In this document: piece after piece, positions 17,158-26,045 of the stretch
Numbering within the stretch: position 1 is the first letter of the stretch
Layout: every line of letters begins with the position of its first letter
Origin: Paraflavisolibacter caeni
Lineage (GTDB): Bacteria; Bacteroidota; Bacteroidia; Chitinophagales; Chitinophagaceae
Reading direction: 5' to 3'
Assembly (NCBI RefSeq): GCF_025628885.1
Contig: NZ_JAOTIF010000011.1
Location: 114,662 to 178,661, forward strand
DNA: 64,000 bases
Made by a program: the position numbers and the translations under genes
Notes under the pieces: model-generated
What the model saw: only the letters and a program-made list of their open reading frames with translations
Database searches by the model: none
What the model was told of the DNA's origin: nothing

Positions 17158-18392
17158 GAGACCAACTGTTTCAAACTTTTATCAATAATCTCCACACATT
17201 CATCTATTTGTACTTTAGTGATGACCAAAGGAGGAGCTAGCCTGATTTTGTCTCCATGTGTAGGTTTCGCCAGTAAGCCGTTCTCTTTTAAAATTAAACA
17301 TAATTTCCAGGCAGCCTGTTTATCTGGATGTTCTACAACAATTGCATTCAACAATCCTTTACCTCTGACTAACTTAATAAGAGGTGACTGCAATTGTTGA
17401 ATCTTTTCTCTAAAGTAGGCACCCAATGTTGCCGAATGCTCGTCCAGCCTTTCCTCTTTTAACACCCGGAGCGACGCTATGGCAACCTTACAAGCCAAAG
17501 GATTTCCTCCATATGTCGAGCCATGTTCCCCAGGCTTAATGGTTAACATGATAGAATCGTCGGCTAAAACTGCACTTACTGGTAATGTTCCTCCGCTCAA
17601 TGCCTTTCCCAATATCAGTATATCTGGACGTACATCCTCATGATCACATGCCAGCATTCTGCCAGTTCGGCAAAGACCTGTTTGAATTTCGTCCGCTATA
17701 AATAAAACATGCGCGGCTTCACAAAGTTGCCTTGCCGACTTCAAAAATCCTTCATCAGGAACAACAACACCGGCTTCGCCTTGAATAGGTTCAAATAGGA
17801 AACCTGCTACATTTTTATCCTGCAATGCTTCTTGTAATGCTTGCAGATCATTGTAAGGAATTACTTTGAATCCCGGCATATAAGGACCAAACTTCCTGTA
17901 AGATGATGGATCTGTGCTGAAAGAGATTACAGTGGATGTTCTTCCATGAAAGTTGTTCTCACATACAATAATGATAGCCTCGTTTTCTGCAATACCTTTT
18001 TGACTATAACCCCAGCGGCGACAAAGCTTTATAGCGGTTTCAACAGCTTCTACACCAGTATTCATGGGTAACACTTTGTCGTAACCGAAGTACTCAGTAA
18101 TAAACTTTTCATATTCTCCCAGCAGATCACTGTAAAAAGCGCGGCTTGTCAGGGTAAGTCGTTGCGCCTGTTCAATCAGGGCTGCTACAATTTTGGGGTG
18201 ACAGTGTCCTTGGTTAACAGCTGAATATCCACTTAAAAAGTCAAAATAGCGCTTGCCTTCAACATCCCATACAAATACGCCTTCACCTTTTGTGAGCACT
18301 ACTGGCAAGGGATGATAATTATGAGCGCCATGTTTTTCTTCAAGTTGTATATAATAGGTGGCCTTATCTGAAGTAGAAGTTTGCGTGGTCAT
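17154..18392 (-). CDS. rocD: Ornithine--oxo-acid transaminase
   Basis: 412-residue class III PLP aminotransferase. It converts ornithine plus 2-oxoglutarate to glutamate semialdehyde plus glutamate, linking arginine and proline metabolism. Visible: [18 protein letters not shown] near 47, [20 protein letters not shown] near 105, NNFHGRTS near 140, [11 protein letters not shown] near 232 and the PLP-lysine motif GKALSGG near 262, followed by [13 protein letters not shown]. The length and spacing match RocD rather than ArgD or GabT. ATG start, no close operon partners. Confidence 0.95.
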   Translation of the reverse strand: MTTQTSTSDKATYYIQLEEKHGAHNYHPLPVVLTKGEGVFVWDVEGKRYFDFLSGYSAVNQGHCHPKIVAALIEQAQRLTLTSRAFYSDLLGEYEKFITEYFGYDKVLPMNTGVEAVETAIKLCRRWGYSQKGIAENEAIIIVCENNFHGRTSTVISFSTDPSSYRKFGPYMPGFKVIPYNDLQALQEALQDKNVAGFLFEPIQGEAGVVVPDEGFLKSARQLCEAAHVLFIADEIQTGLCRTGRMLACDHEDVRPDILILGKALSGGTLPVSAVLADDSIMLTIKPGEHGSTYGGNPLACKVAIASLRVLKEERLDEHSATLGAYFREKIQQLQSPLIKLVRGKGLLNAIVVEHPDKQAAWKLCLILKENGLLAKPTHGDKIRLAPPLVITKVQIDECVEIIDKSLKQLVS

Positions 18393-18495
18393 TATAAATA
18401 AATGCTAAGTGTAATAAATAAACCGCGCATAAAGCCAGCGCAGTATGTTGAAAAGGATGTAATGAATTATAAACCAGTCAATCAAATATTGACAC

Positions 18496-18573
18496 ATGGA
18501 TTATAATATAGAAAATCAACTTAGCATCGATGATCCAGAAAATCCAGATTCTGGTCAAGAAAATATTTTATGA
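18496..18573 (+). CDS. Candidate microprotein, 25 aa, acidic
   Basis: The ATG opens a 25-codon frame whose second half reads IDDPENPDSGQEN, a composition unlike random AT-rich intergenic DNA. It is preceded by a small inverted repeat (GTCAAT/ATTGAC). No ribosome-binding site stands out, and the frame could be chance. Acidic D/P/E/N-rich short proteins do occur in Bacteroidota, but I cannot assign a family. Confidence 0.25.
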   Translation: MDYNIENQLSIDDPENPDSGQENIL

Positions 18574-18628
18574 CATTTCGGGAGATCATAATGTGCAGCA
18601 AGATAACATATTATAAGAGAACAATTCG

Positions 18629-18997
18629 TTATCCCACCGCTTCTCCATGGTAAATTACACCTGTAGTCGGAGTTTCATACAACTCTATGCGGCTTAAAAG
18701 GGGCAGCATAGGTTGAATTTGTTTCCAGATCCAAACTGTTATATTTTCTGCTGTGGGATTCTCCAGCCCGGGAATATCATTGATGAGCTTATGATCCAAT
18801 TGGTCGATGACAGCATTAACAATATCTTTCAATTCCTTGAAATCCATGATCCAACCCAATTGTGGGTCAGGTTTTCCCTTTAAAAACACACGTAAACGGT
18901 AGGTGTGGCCATGCATGTTTTTGCATTTATGACCATCAGGTACCTGGGTAAGATAATGCGCTGAGTCAAAAGAGAACTCTTTATAAATTTCCATCAT
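18629..18997 (-). CDS. queD: 6-carboxy-5,6,7,8-tetrahydropterin synthase
   Basis: About 122 residues, PTPS/QueD fold, making the queuosine precursor CPH4 from dihydroneopterin triphosphate. FSFDSAHYL provides the first zinc His, HKCKNMHGHTYRL carries the catalytic Cys and two further zinc His, and MDFKELK, DHKLIND and PTAENITVWIW complete the family pattern. One of the two adjacent ATGs (MMEIYKEF) is the start. A longer frame would run through the promoter. A TAATTTTG element lies nine bases before the first ATG. Confidence 0.95.
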   Translation of the reverse strand: MMEIYKEFSFDSAHYLTQVPDGHKCKNMHGHTYRLRVFLKGKPDPQLGWIMDFKELKDIVNAVIDQLDHKLINDIPGLENPTAENITVWIWKQIQPMLPLLSRIELYETPTTGVIYHGEAVG

Positions 18998-19006
18998 AAT
19001 GCGGCG

Positions 19007-19014
19007 CAAAATTA
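19007..19014 (-). promoter_or_regulatory. -7 element (TAATTTTG) of queD
   Basis: Reverse-strand match to TAnnTTTG, followed by CGCCGCATT and then the start codon. A very short or absent 5' UTR is expected. Confidence 0.5.
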
Positions 19015-19108
19015 GTGACTATCAGGAAAAGTGAAGGTTAGAAGTTGTTAATAGTGGCCAGATTTAAGATTTGCCGGTTTTTGCAATCTTCTTTAACTCA
19101 ACGAAGCC

Positions 19109-19116
19109 TACCTTTG
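19109..19116 (+). promoter_or_regulatory. -7 element (TACCTTTG) of prfC
   Basis: Matches TAnnTTTG followed by C. The predicted start leaves a leader of about 80 nt before prfC, unusually long compared with other genes here. Confidence 0.5.
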
Positions 19117-19153
19117 CAACCGCAAAAATGTAAAGCCTGGTAGGGAGCGTTTT

Positions 19154-19174
19154 ATGGTAAAACTGCTTATTTGA
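19154..19174 (+). CDS. Possible leader minigene MVKLLI in the prfC 5' region
   Basis: ATG, five sense codons and a UGA stop followed by C. A GGGAG sequence sits seven to eight bases before the ATG, one of the better Shine-Dalgarno matches in the window. The stop lies 28 nt before prfC. The upstream CCTGG can pair with the CCAGG that overlaps the putative prfC ribosome-binding site, so translation of the minigene could open or close it. It may also be chance; no comparative data are available here. Confidence 0.3.
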   Translation: MVKLLI

Positions 19175-19202
19175 CCCGAGAATACCCAGGAAAGCTCTAT
19201 TT

Positions 19203-20789
19203 ATGAAATATCAAAACGAAATTCAGCGCCGCAGAACGTTTGCCATCATTTCTCACCCGGATGCCGGTAAAACTACACTAACAGAAAAATTTCTCCTGTT
19301 TGGAGGGGCCATTCAGGTGGCTGGCGCTGTGAAAAGTAATAAAATTAAAAAACACGCAACCTCCGACTTTATGGAGATCGAGCGTCAACGGGGAATTTCC
19401 GTTGCCACTTCAGTAATGAGTTTTGAATATGAAAGCTCACTGATCAACCTGCTCGATACCCCTGGTCACAAGGACTTTGCTGAAGATACCTATCGTACGC
19501 TCACCGCTGTAGATAGCGTTATCTTGGTGGTGGATAGCGTAAACGGGGTGGAAGAGCAAACGCGCCGCCTGATGCAGGTTTGTCGCATGCGCAAAACACC
19601 GGTTATTGTATTTATTAATAAAATGGACCGCGATGGTAAAAATCGTTTCGACCTTTTGGAAGAAATAGAAAAGGAACTGTCTATATCGCTGCACCCAATG
19701 ACCTGGCCAATCAACAGCGGAAAGGATTTTAAAGGAGTTTACGACCTGCATAATAAAGGCCTTCGCCTGTTTACTCCTAATACAAAGGCTACAGATGAGG
19801 ATACAATCTCTGTTTCCGACTTGTCAGCAGGCATTCTGGATGAAAAATTGGGCCAAAAGGATGCCGATATCCTTCGCGAGGATGTTGAACTCGTTGAAGG
19901 TGTTTACGGTTCCTTGGAAAAAGAAATGTATTTAAGTGGCGAAGTGGCACCTGTATTTTTTGGCAGTGCGATCAACAATTTCGGGGTAAAGGAAATGCTG
20001 GATACATTTATTCGGATTGCACCTACTCCGCGAAGCCGTGAGACATCTACCCGCTTTTTGAACGTACACGAAGACAAATTCAGTGGATTTATCTTTAAAA
20101 TCCACGCCAACCTGGATCCCAAACATAGGGACAGGATCGCTTTCCTTAGAGTTTGTTCTGGCAAATTCGAACGTAATAAATATTTTCACCACGTCCGGCT
20201 CGATAAGGATGTGCGTTTCTCCAACCCATATTCCTTCTTAGCCCGGGAAAAAAGCGTGGTTGAAGATGCTTACCCTGGAGATGTAGTAGGATTGTTTGAT
20301 ACAGGCAACTTTAAGATCGGCGATACCCTTACAGAAGGGGAGGACTTCTTCTTCACCGGTATACCATCGTTCTCTCCGGAGATCTTTAAAGAAGTGGTAA
20401 ACAAGGACCCAATGAAGACAAAACAGCTTGAAAAGGGCTTGTTGCAGTTGACAGATGAAGGTGTCGCTCAATTGTTTACCCAGTTTGGTGGAAATAAAAA
20501 GATCATTGGCTGTGTAGGAGAACTGCAATTCGAAGTAATCCAGTACCGCTTATTGCATGAATATGGCGCTTCTGTTCAGTTTAATACCTTGCCTTTTTAC
20601 AAAGCTTGCTGGCTGACCTCAGAAGATTCAAAAAAAATGGAGGACTTTGCCCGCTTTAAACAGGCAAATATTGCAGAAGACAAAGATGGGCATATGGTAT
20701 ATCTGGCTCAAAGTGAATGGTTTTTGAATACAGAGCGGAACAATAATCCTGATATAACATTCCACTTCACAAGTGAGATTCATAAGTAA
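19203..20789 (+). CDS. prfC: Peptide chain release factor 3
   Basis: 528 residues, the full RF3 length. GTPase motifs: [13 protein letters not shown] (G1) near 17, RGISVATSV (switch I), [14 protein letters not shown] (G3) near 86, NKMDRDG (G4) near 140. Translation-factor domains II and III follow ([33 protein letters not shown]). RF3 uses GTP to recycle RF1/RF2 from the ribosome after peptide release, in the cytosol. The start is fixed by the conserved [25 protein letters not shown] opening. Confidence 0.97.
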   Translation: MKYQNEIQRRRTFAIISHPDAGKTTLTEKFLLFGGAIQVAGAVKSNKIKKHATSDFMEIERQRGISVATSVMSFEYESSLINLLDTPGHKDFAEDTYRTLTAVDSVILVVDSVNGVEEQTRRLMQVCRMRKTPVIVFINKMDRDGKNRFDLLEEIEKELSISLHPMTWPINSGKDFKGVYDLHNKGLRLFTPNTKATDEDTISVSDLSAGILDEKLGQKDADILREDVELVEGVYGSLEKEMYLSGEVAPVFFGSAINNFGVKEMLDTFIRIAPTPRSRETSTRFLNVHEDKFSGFIFKIHANLDPKHRDRIAFLRVCSGKFERNKYFHHVRLDKDVRFSNPYSFLAREKSVVEDAYPGDVVGLFDTGNFKIGDTLTEGEDFFFTGIPSFSPEIFKEVVNKDPMKTKQLEKGLLQLTDEGVAQLFTQFGGNKKIIGCVGELQFEVIQYRLLHEYGASVQFNTLPFYKACWLTSEDSKKMEDFARFKQANIAEDKDGHMVYLAQSEWFLNTERNNNPDITFHFTSEIHK

Positions 20790-20843
20790 TTATATGCGGT
20801 AATAGGAATAAATTAATTAAATTGTATATGTACAATTTTGGCT

Positions 20844-21539
20844 ATGAAAAAGTTATTGCCTATTGCCGCATTTGCTTTTTTATCTCATATCACTTATGCC
20901 CAATCCATCGACGTTATAACAGGTAATTACTCCACCGATCTGGTTTATGCCATTCATGGAAAGGCACCGGTCAAATATGAAAATATCAAAAAAGGCACTC
21001 CTTATTTTATTAGTGATTGGCTCCCGGCAACTGTGATCCTTTTTGACGGCAGACAGTTTAATAATGTAATGTCTAAAATCGATTTGCTGGAACATAGGTT
21101 TATATATTTGAATAATGGCGTGGAGTATACAGCAGAGTCTAAAATAAGGGAAGTTATTTTTAATGATTCATTGAATGGTAAAAAGTATCACTTCATTCAT
21201 GATTCAGCCTTCCCAAATCCTGTTCAAAAGGGGGATAACGGTTGGTATCTGGTGCTCACAAGTGGTAATGTTTCTGCTTTTATGTACATAATCAAAAAGA
21301 TTGAGGAGTCAAGAGAGTATAATTCTGCAATAACTAATAGGAATATAGAAAACAGTGAAAAATATTTTATCAGTTACAAAAACTTACTGATTCCTGTTAA
21401 AAGGCTAAAAGATATCCCGGATATCCTGCGTGATAGACAAGGTGAACTGAATGCCTATTTGAATAAAGAAGGAATGAATAAGGTAACCGGCGAGAGTTTG
21501 GGAAAGCTGATTTCTTATTATAACTCGTTTGGAAAGTAA
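20844..21539 (+). CDS. Secreted hypothetical protein, 231 aa
   Basis: Not recognised. A signal peptide (MKKLLPIAAFAFLSHITYA-Q) is followed by a soluble domain with mixed alpha/beta character, including YENIKKGTPYFISDWLPATVILFDGRQF and a lysine-rich C-terminal helix region (YKNLLIPVKRLKDIPDILRD). An upstream in-frame TTG would add two residues; the ATG is preferred. The size, signal peptide and C-terminal GESLGKLISYYNSF helix are compatible with Bacteroidota periplasmic proteins of unknown function. It is not obviously linked to prfC. Confidence 0.65.
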   Translation: MKKLLPIAAFAFLSHITYAQSIDVITGNYSTDLVYAIHGKAPVKYENIKKGTPYFISDWLPATVILFDGRQFNNVMSKIDLLEHRFIYLNNGVEYTAESKIREVIFNDSLNGKKYHFIHDSAFPNPVQKGDNGWYLVLTSGNVSAFMYIIKKIEESREYNSAITNRNIENSEKYFISYKNLLIPVKRLKDIPDILRDRQGELNAYLNKEGMNKVTGESLGKLISYYNSFGK

Positions 21540-21553
21540 TAAGTTCACATGCT

Positions 21554-21982
21554 CTACTTTTTTGTAATGATTCCGTACACAAGACTCTCGTCACTAGACT
21601 TACGCAGAATAAATTCCTCCCAATTGCTTCCATTCTTCTTCCACATACGAACAGATCCATCTGCATTAATCTCGTAAGAATATGCTCCGTTTAACATTGG
21701 TCCGGCTGTTTTATCTTGATAGGTCCTATTTGAGGTTCCTGCGAATAATATGTTATGCTCATTTTGTTCAAATGTTCCTCTACCTAATTGGGGACAGAAT
21801 TTTTTCTCTCTGTAACCGCTATATTGATTTTCCTGGAAAAGTAAAGAAACTTGAACTGTATCCTTAGAATCACGATGGAAGTAACCAACGTATGTTCCAT
21901 TAAAAGAATTTAGATTAACATTCGATTTTCCACACGAAAACAATAGCCACAACATACATATCCATATAAATATTTGTTTCAT
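21554..21982 (-). CDS. Putative lipoprotein, 142 aa
   Basis: MKQIFIWICMLWLLFSCG is a type II signal peptide with lipobox LFSC. The mature part (about 125 residues) is beta-rich: FNGTYVGYFHRDSKDTVQVSLLFQENQYSGYREKKFCPQLGRGTF and later GAYSYEINADGSVRMWKKNGSNWEEFILRK. The pattern resembles small lipocalin-like lipoproteins, but no family is assigned. It lies tail-to-tail with the preceding secreted gene only 14 bases away. Confidence 0.65.
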   Translation of the reverse strand: MKQIFIWICMLWLLFSCGKSNVNLNSFNGTYVGYFHRDSKDTVQVSLLFQENQYSGYREKKFCPQLGRGTFEQNEHNILFAGTSNRTYQDKTAGPMLNGAYSYEINADGSVRMWKKNGSNWEEFILRKSSDESLVYGIITKK

Positions 21983-22114
21983 TGTTTTTGGCTTTGCCCT
22001 GTTTAGGCAAATAACGCGCCGAAAATATTAATTCCAGATTTTAAGTTTAAAACTATAGATTATCAAGGCTATTGAAGTTACAAATAGCAAGAAACCTTTA
22101 CTTTTTTATAAAAA

Positions 22115-22152
22115 AACCCTTTAACTCAATAATTAATTGAAGTTAAAGGGTT
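22115..22152 (-). terminator. Terminator of purB
   Basis: Twelve-bp perfect arms (AACCCTTTAACT and complement) with a 14-nt AT-rich loop, immediately downstream of the purB stop. The A-run on the plus strand supplies the U-tract. Confidence 0.75.
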
Positions 22153-22165
22153 CAAATACAAATTC

Positions 22166-23512
22166 TTAAAAATCCGGATGTATGCCTGTATAATTATGGG
22201 GACTAATAGCTTTCAGCTCTTTTTTTACAGCATCGCTAATATCCAGTGTGTCAATGAAGTGGTGAATTGCTTTTTGATTGATTTCAGACTTCCCACGCGT
22301 CAGATCCTTAAGCGCTTCATAAGGGTTAGGGATTTGTTCACGCCTTAATATAGTTTGGATAGCTTCTGCAACGACAGCCCAATTATGTTCAAGGTCTAAG
22401 TTGATCTTTTCTTCATTCAATACTAGTTTATTGATGCCCTTTTCGATAGATTTAAATGCAAGAATAGTATGGGAAATCGGCAATCCAATATTGCGTAATA
22501 CGGTAGAGTCTGTTAAATCTCTCTGAAGACGGGAGACAGGTAGTTTAGCAGACAGGTGCTCAAGCAATGAATTCGCTAAGCCAAGGTTCCCTTCAGCGTT
22601 TTCAAAGTCAATAGGGTTTACTTTATGCGGCATGGCAGATGAACCAACTTCCCCCTTTTTTACTTTTTGTTTAAAGTAGTCCATTGAAATGTACGTCCAA
22701 ACGTCCCGGCAAAAGTCAATCAGGATATTGTTGATCCGCTTAATGGCGTCGAAATGGGCTGCTAAATTGTCGTAATGTTCAATTTGCGTGGTAAACTGTG
22801 AACGTTGTAGTCCCAACACTGAATCAACAAATTCATTAGCGAATCCAATCCAATCTGTTTTAGGAAAGGTGATATGGTGAGCATTGAAATTACCTGTTGC
22901 TCCACCGAATTTGGCCGAAAAAGGAATTGCAATTAATTGGTCCACCTGGTTGTGAATACGTTCAACAAATACCATGATTTCTTTACCCAACTTGGTTGGG
23001 CTGGCTGGCTGACCGTGTGTTCGGGCCAACATGGAAATACTTTTCCATTGGGTGGCCAACAGCTTGAATTGTGTATTTAAATTCAAAAGTGCGGGAAGAA
23101 GTTCAAACTCCAGTGCATGCTTCCACAGTAAAGGGATAGCTGTATTATTAACATCCTGTGATGTAAGGCCAAAGTGTACCCACTCCTTTGCGCTTTCCTC
23201 GCCAGCCTTTTCCAATTCTTTCTTGATAAAATATTCAACGGCCTTTACATCATGATTGGTAGTGGCCTCAATTTCTTTAATTTGAGCTGCATGTTCAACA
23301 CTGAAATTCTCTTTCAGTTCATTTAAATGCTTTACAGCTTTGGGTGAAAGCTTGAAAAAATTTTTCTGTGATAGAAAGAAAAGGTATTCAATTTCAATCA
23401 TTACCCGGTATTTGATAAGGGCATATTCCGAAAAATATTCATCCAGGTGCTGAACTTGCCTGCGGTACCTTCCATCGATAGCTGAAATGGCTGTAAGAGA
23501 ATTTAAGTCCAT
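22166..23512 (-). CDS. purB: Adenylosuccinate lyase
   Basis: 448 residues of the fumarase/aspartase superfamily. Visible: AISAIDGRYRRQV at the start, TNHDVKAVEYFIK near 86, HFGLTSQDVNNTA near 113, ARTHGQPASPTKLGKE near 162 and the signature GSSAMPHKVNPIDFENAEGN near 290. It acts twice in purine synthesis, on SAICAR and on adenylosuccinate, releasing fumarate. The length and long signature fit the E. coli-type PurB. Its reverse-strand -7 element overlaps the 5' region of mqnA. Confidence 0.97.
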   Translation of the reverse strand: MDLNSLTAISAIDGRYRRQVQHLDEYFSEYALIKYRVMIEIEYLFFLSQKNFFKLSPKAVKHLNELKENFSVEHAAQIKEIEATTNHDVKAVEYFIKKELEKAGEESAKEWVHFGLTSQDVNNTAIPLLWKHALEFELLPALLNLNTQFKLLATQWKSISMLARTHGQPASPTKLGKEIMVFVERIHNQVDQLIAIPFSAKFGGATGNFNAHHITFPKTDWIGFANEFVDSVLGLQRSQFTTQIEHYDNLAAHFDAIKRINNILIDFCRDVWTYISMDYFKQKVKKGEVGSSAMPHKVNPIDFENAEGNLGLANSLLEHLSAKLPVSRLQRDLTDSTVLRNIGLPISHTILAFKSIEKGINKLVLNEEKINLDLEHNWAVVAEAIQTILRREQIPNPYEALKDLTRGKSEINQKAIHHFIDTLDISDAVKKELKAISPHNYTGIHPDF

Positions 23513-23529
23513 AAAATTGCGGTCAGGTT

Positions 23530-23537
23530 TATCTTTG
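23530..23537 (+). promoter_or_regulatory. -7 element (TATCTTTG) of mqnA
   Basis: Matches TAnnTTTG followed by C. Its position makes an ATG at 23487 (inside purB) untenable as the mqnA start and supports the TTG at 23556. Confidence 0.55.
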
Positions 23538-23541
23538 CGGC

Positions 23542-23549
23542 CAAAATTA
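23542..23549 (-). promoter_or_regulatory. -7 element (TAATTTTG) of purB
   Basis: Reverse-strand TAnnTTTG match located downstream of the mqnA -7 element, so the two promoters face and overlap each other. Confidence 0.5.
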
Positions 23550-23555
23550 AATCAT

Positions 23556-24308
23556 TTGCGTAAGATAAGAGTTGGTGCTGTTAGTTACCTGAACACAAAA
23601 CCTATGTTATATGGCATTAAACGCCATAAAGTTTTAAATAGGATTGACCTTATTGAAGACTATCCTTCCAGTATCGCAAAACAGTTAATAAAGGGGCAGA
23701 TCGATATTGGCCTCATTCCTGTAGCCGCAATTCCATATTTAACTGAAGCTCATATTGTTACTGATTTTTGTATTGGTTGCGAAGGACCTGTTGCCTCAGT
23801 TTGCATTTTTAGCGAAGTGCCTATTGAAGAAGTTAAAACAGTTTACCTGGATTATCAATCAAGAACATCTGTAAACCTGGCAAAAGTCTTACTGCGGGAA
23901 TATTGGAAGAAGGACGTTGTTTTGATCGACGCAAAAGGAGAGGAGTACCGCCACGAAATAAAAGGCACTACAGCCGGTGTGGTAATAGGCGATAGGGCAT
24001 TGCAGCAACGCCATGTTTCCAAATATATATATGATTTAGGTGAAACCTGGATCAAACATACCGGGTTACCCTTCGTTTTTGCAGCCTGGATCGCAAATAA
24101 AAAATTGCCGGAAGGTTTTATCGTGGAATTTAACGAAGCCAACGCTTTAGGCTTTCAGCACCTGGATGATGTAATCAAAGAAAATCCATATGCTTTTTTT
24201 GATTTAGAGTATTATTATAAAAAAAGTATCAGTTATCAATTAACGCAAGACAAAAGAAAAGGAATGCGGTTGTTTTTAGAAAAAATCAGCTTAGTAACCT
24301 CCTGTTGA
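23556..24308 (+). CDS. mqnA: Chorismate dehydratase (futalosine pathway of menaquinone synthesis)
   Basis: About 250 residues, periplasmic-binding-protein-like fold without signal peptide. RKIRVGAVSYLNTKPMLYGI at the start, IDIGLIPVAAIPYL near 52, CIGCEGPVASVCIFSEVP near 75, VVIGDRAL near 144 and LPFVFAAWIANKKLPEG near 170 are MqnA hallmarks. It dehydrates chorismate to 3-enolpyruvoylbenzoate, the first step of the futalosine route. The start is probably TTG, because the only ATG upstream lies inside purB and before the promoter element. Confidence 0.93.
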   Translation: MRKIRVGAVSYLNTKPMLYGIKRHKVLNRIDLIEDYPSSIAKQLIKGQIDIGLIPVAAIPYLTEAHIVTDFCIGCEGPVASVCIFSEVPIEEVKTVYLDYQSRTSVNLAKVLLREYWKKDVVLIDAKGEEYRHEIKGTTAGVVIGDRALQQRHVSKYIYDLGETWIKHTGLPFVFAAWIANKKLPEGFIVEFNEANALGFQHLDDVIKENPYAFFDLEYYYKKSISYQLTQDKRKGMRLFLEKISLVTSC

Positions 24309-24333
24309 TATAATAGTAATAACTATTAACATA

Positions 24334-24381
24334 AGCTCAACATAAAACAGCCCTTTTCATAGGCCTGTTTTATGTTGAGCT
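24334..24381. terminator. Bidirectional terminator between mqnA and the glycosyltransferase cluster
   Basis: Seventeen-bp perfect arms (AGCTCAACATAAAACAG and complement), extended by GCC/GGC-type pairs inside the loop. It lies between convergent genes. Confidence 0.8.
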
Positions 24382-24396
24382 GTAATAAGGTCAAAT

Positions 24397-25248
24397 TCAG
24401 GAAATTTTCCCCATCCTGCCATTTTTATAGTCGGCATACCCCTTAATGATATTCTTTAATACTTGCATCCGCTTTTCATTGTAAAGCAAGTTGTTTTTAA
24501 TCCTGTTCAGAATACTTTTCTTTATTTCCTTAATGTCTTCCGGAAATAATTTTGAGTATTTTTCACTGAGATAAAAATAATTTCTAACAGTGTAGTACAT
24601 TCTAATTGGAGAATGAAGGGTGCGAGGCGTAAGAGAAAGGTTTTTTAATGACCTGTGTTGTGATACGACTCCTAATGAGTGTTGTAGAAAGATATCTTGG
24701 ACTTTTACAATTTCATAGCCAACTGCTTTCGCATGAAAGCAGTATTCATGGTCAACATTATCTATAAATAGGGCTACATCAAACCCTTTTAATTCATTGA
24801 AAATTTTCAAATTGACCAGGCTGCCCGAAGTGATTAAATGGTTTACCTGTTGAAAATCACATGGGGATTGAGAAACATTTCTTTCATCATATTCAATTCC
24901 AAACATAGCAACATTATCGATGTTCTCATATTGCGAAATGCAATTCAGATAAGCATCAAATACTCCCTTCTCAAAGTAGGAGTCCTGGTCCATAGTTAAT
25001 AACCAATCAAATCCATTTTTGATCGCAATGGTTGCTGCTTCATTCAAACGTTTGGATATGCCTTCGTTTTTACCATTATGTATGAAGTGAACATCCTTAT
25101 TTTCCCAAAGAGGACGAATAATTTCCTGGTTTGATATCTCACTGTTGTCAACAACGATTAGTTTATCCAGATAGTGTCGATAGGTATCAACTCGTTCAAT
25201 TAATGCTTCATCCGGGTTATAAAGAATAACTACACCTGCAAGTTTCAT
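24397..25248 (-). CDS. GT2 glycosyltransferase (rhamnosyltransferase-like)
   Basis: 283 residues with GT-A fold. GVVILYNPDEALIERVDTYRHYLDKLIVVDNS at the start, NEGISKRLNEAA near 75, and the metal-binding segment LLTMDQDSYF near 97. GFDVALFIDNVDHEYCFHAKAVGYEI near 155 is typical of RfbN/WbbL-like rhamnosyltransferases. It transfers a sugar from a nucleotide donor to a growing surface glycan at the cytosolic membrane face. The ATG overlaps the stop of the upstream FkbM methyltransferase by one base (TAATG), so translational coupling is likely. Confidence 0.88.
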   Translation of the reverse strand: MKLAGVVILYNPDEALIERVDTYRHYLDKLIVVDNSEISNQEIIRPLWENKDVHFIHNGKNEGISKRLNEAATIAIKNGFDWLLTMDQDSYFEKGVFDAYLNCISQYENIDNVAMFGIEYDERNVSQSPCDFQQVNHLITSGSLVNLKIFNELKGFDVALFIDNVDHEYCFHAKAVGYEIVKVQDIFLQHSLGVVSQHRSLKNLSLTPRTLHSPIRMYYTVRNYFYLSEKYSKLFPEDIKEIKKSILNRIKNNLLYNEKRMQVLKNIIKGYADYKNGRMGKIS

Positions 25249-26030
25249 TATTGATTTTCTTTAAAAAGAATGAAGATGTTTTCGTGTTGGAAGTAAGCCT
25301 CGTAGTCTATGTTTTCTAAAGCCTTAAAAAATGTTTTGGTACAATCAGGCTTATACCGGTCATGTAATTCAATAATTAAGAGTTTGGTTTTATGAAGCCA
25401 TGAATTATTACCAGAAAAAACTTCCTTTTCTGCACCTTCAATATCCATTTTGACAATATCAACTTGATCCCAGTTTCTTTCTGCCAGGATACTGTCTATT
25501 GTAATACCTTGAATAGCATTCTCATTGGTCTTTTCTACCATGAAGCTTGCTGCTAATGAATCCGGATTAGAGATATTAACCTTCTCTTCCTTATACCAAA
25601 TAGCTGCATGTTTACATATAATATTATTATATGCTGTTGTATTCTTTTCCAGTAAGTGAAAGTTATTGGGCTCTGGTTCTACTGCAACGATTTCTGTATC
25701 AGGAAAAATGTAAGAAAAATACAAGGAGGCAAAACCAACATTGGCACCGGCATCAATGATTTTCTTAGGTTGAATCGGTACTATATGCTTTAATTCATAT
25801 TGCTTCTCATAAAATACTTGCCGGAAAATTGCCTGGTCAGAATAATTGTTACGAAGCCAAACATCATTTTTAAAAAACGAAGTTTTGATCTTGAAGAAAG
25901 GTTCTTTTGCCTTTGACAGACCTGAAAATAAACTCCAACCATCTTTTAACCCATAAGTTCTTATCCACGTTATTAATTCAACATTGTATATTGCTATTTT
26001 TCTGATACCGGTTTTTTCGTAGATACCCAT
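25248..26030 (-). CDS. FkbM family methyltransferase
   Basis: 260 residues. SAM-binding motif IDAGANVGFASLYFSYIFP near 92, acidic end of strand two AVEPEPNNF near 116, and QVDIVKMDIEGAEKEVFSG near 190 are the FkbM hallmarks. Such enzymes O-methylate sugars or hydroxyl groups, often in polysaccharide or natural-product loci. Coupled with the downstream rhamnosyltransferase-like gene, it probably methylates a glycan sugar. Its start is 15 bp from the divergent GT2 gene, so its promoter must lie inside that gene or be shared. Confidence 0.9.
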   Translation of the reverse strand: MGIYEKTGIRKIAIYNVELITWIRTYGLKDGWSLFSGLSKAKEPFFKIKTSFFKNDVWLRNNYSDQAIFRQVFYEKQYELKHIVPIQPKKIIDAGANVGFASLYFSYIFPDTEIVAVEPEPNNFHLLEKNTTAYNNIICKHAAIWYKEEKVNISNPDSLAASFMVEKTNENAIQGITIDSILAERNWDQVDIVKMDIEGAEKEVFSGNNSWLHKTKLLIIELHDRYKPDCTKTFFKALENIDYEAYFQHENIFILFKENQ

Positions 26031-26032
26031 CT

Positions 26033-26040
26033 TAAATTTG
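26033..26040 (+). promoter_or_regulatory. -7 element (TAAATTTG) directly before the GT2 gene at 26046
   Basis: Exact TAnnTTTG match followed by CGTTA and the ATG. The transcript would start at or next to the start codon. Confidence 0.5.
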
Positions 26041-26045
26041 CGTTA

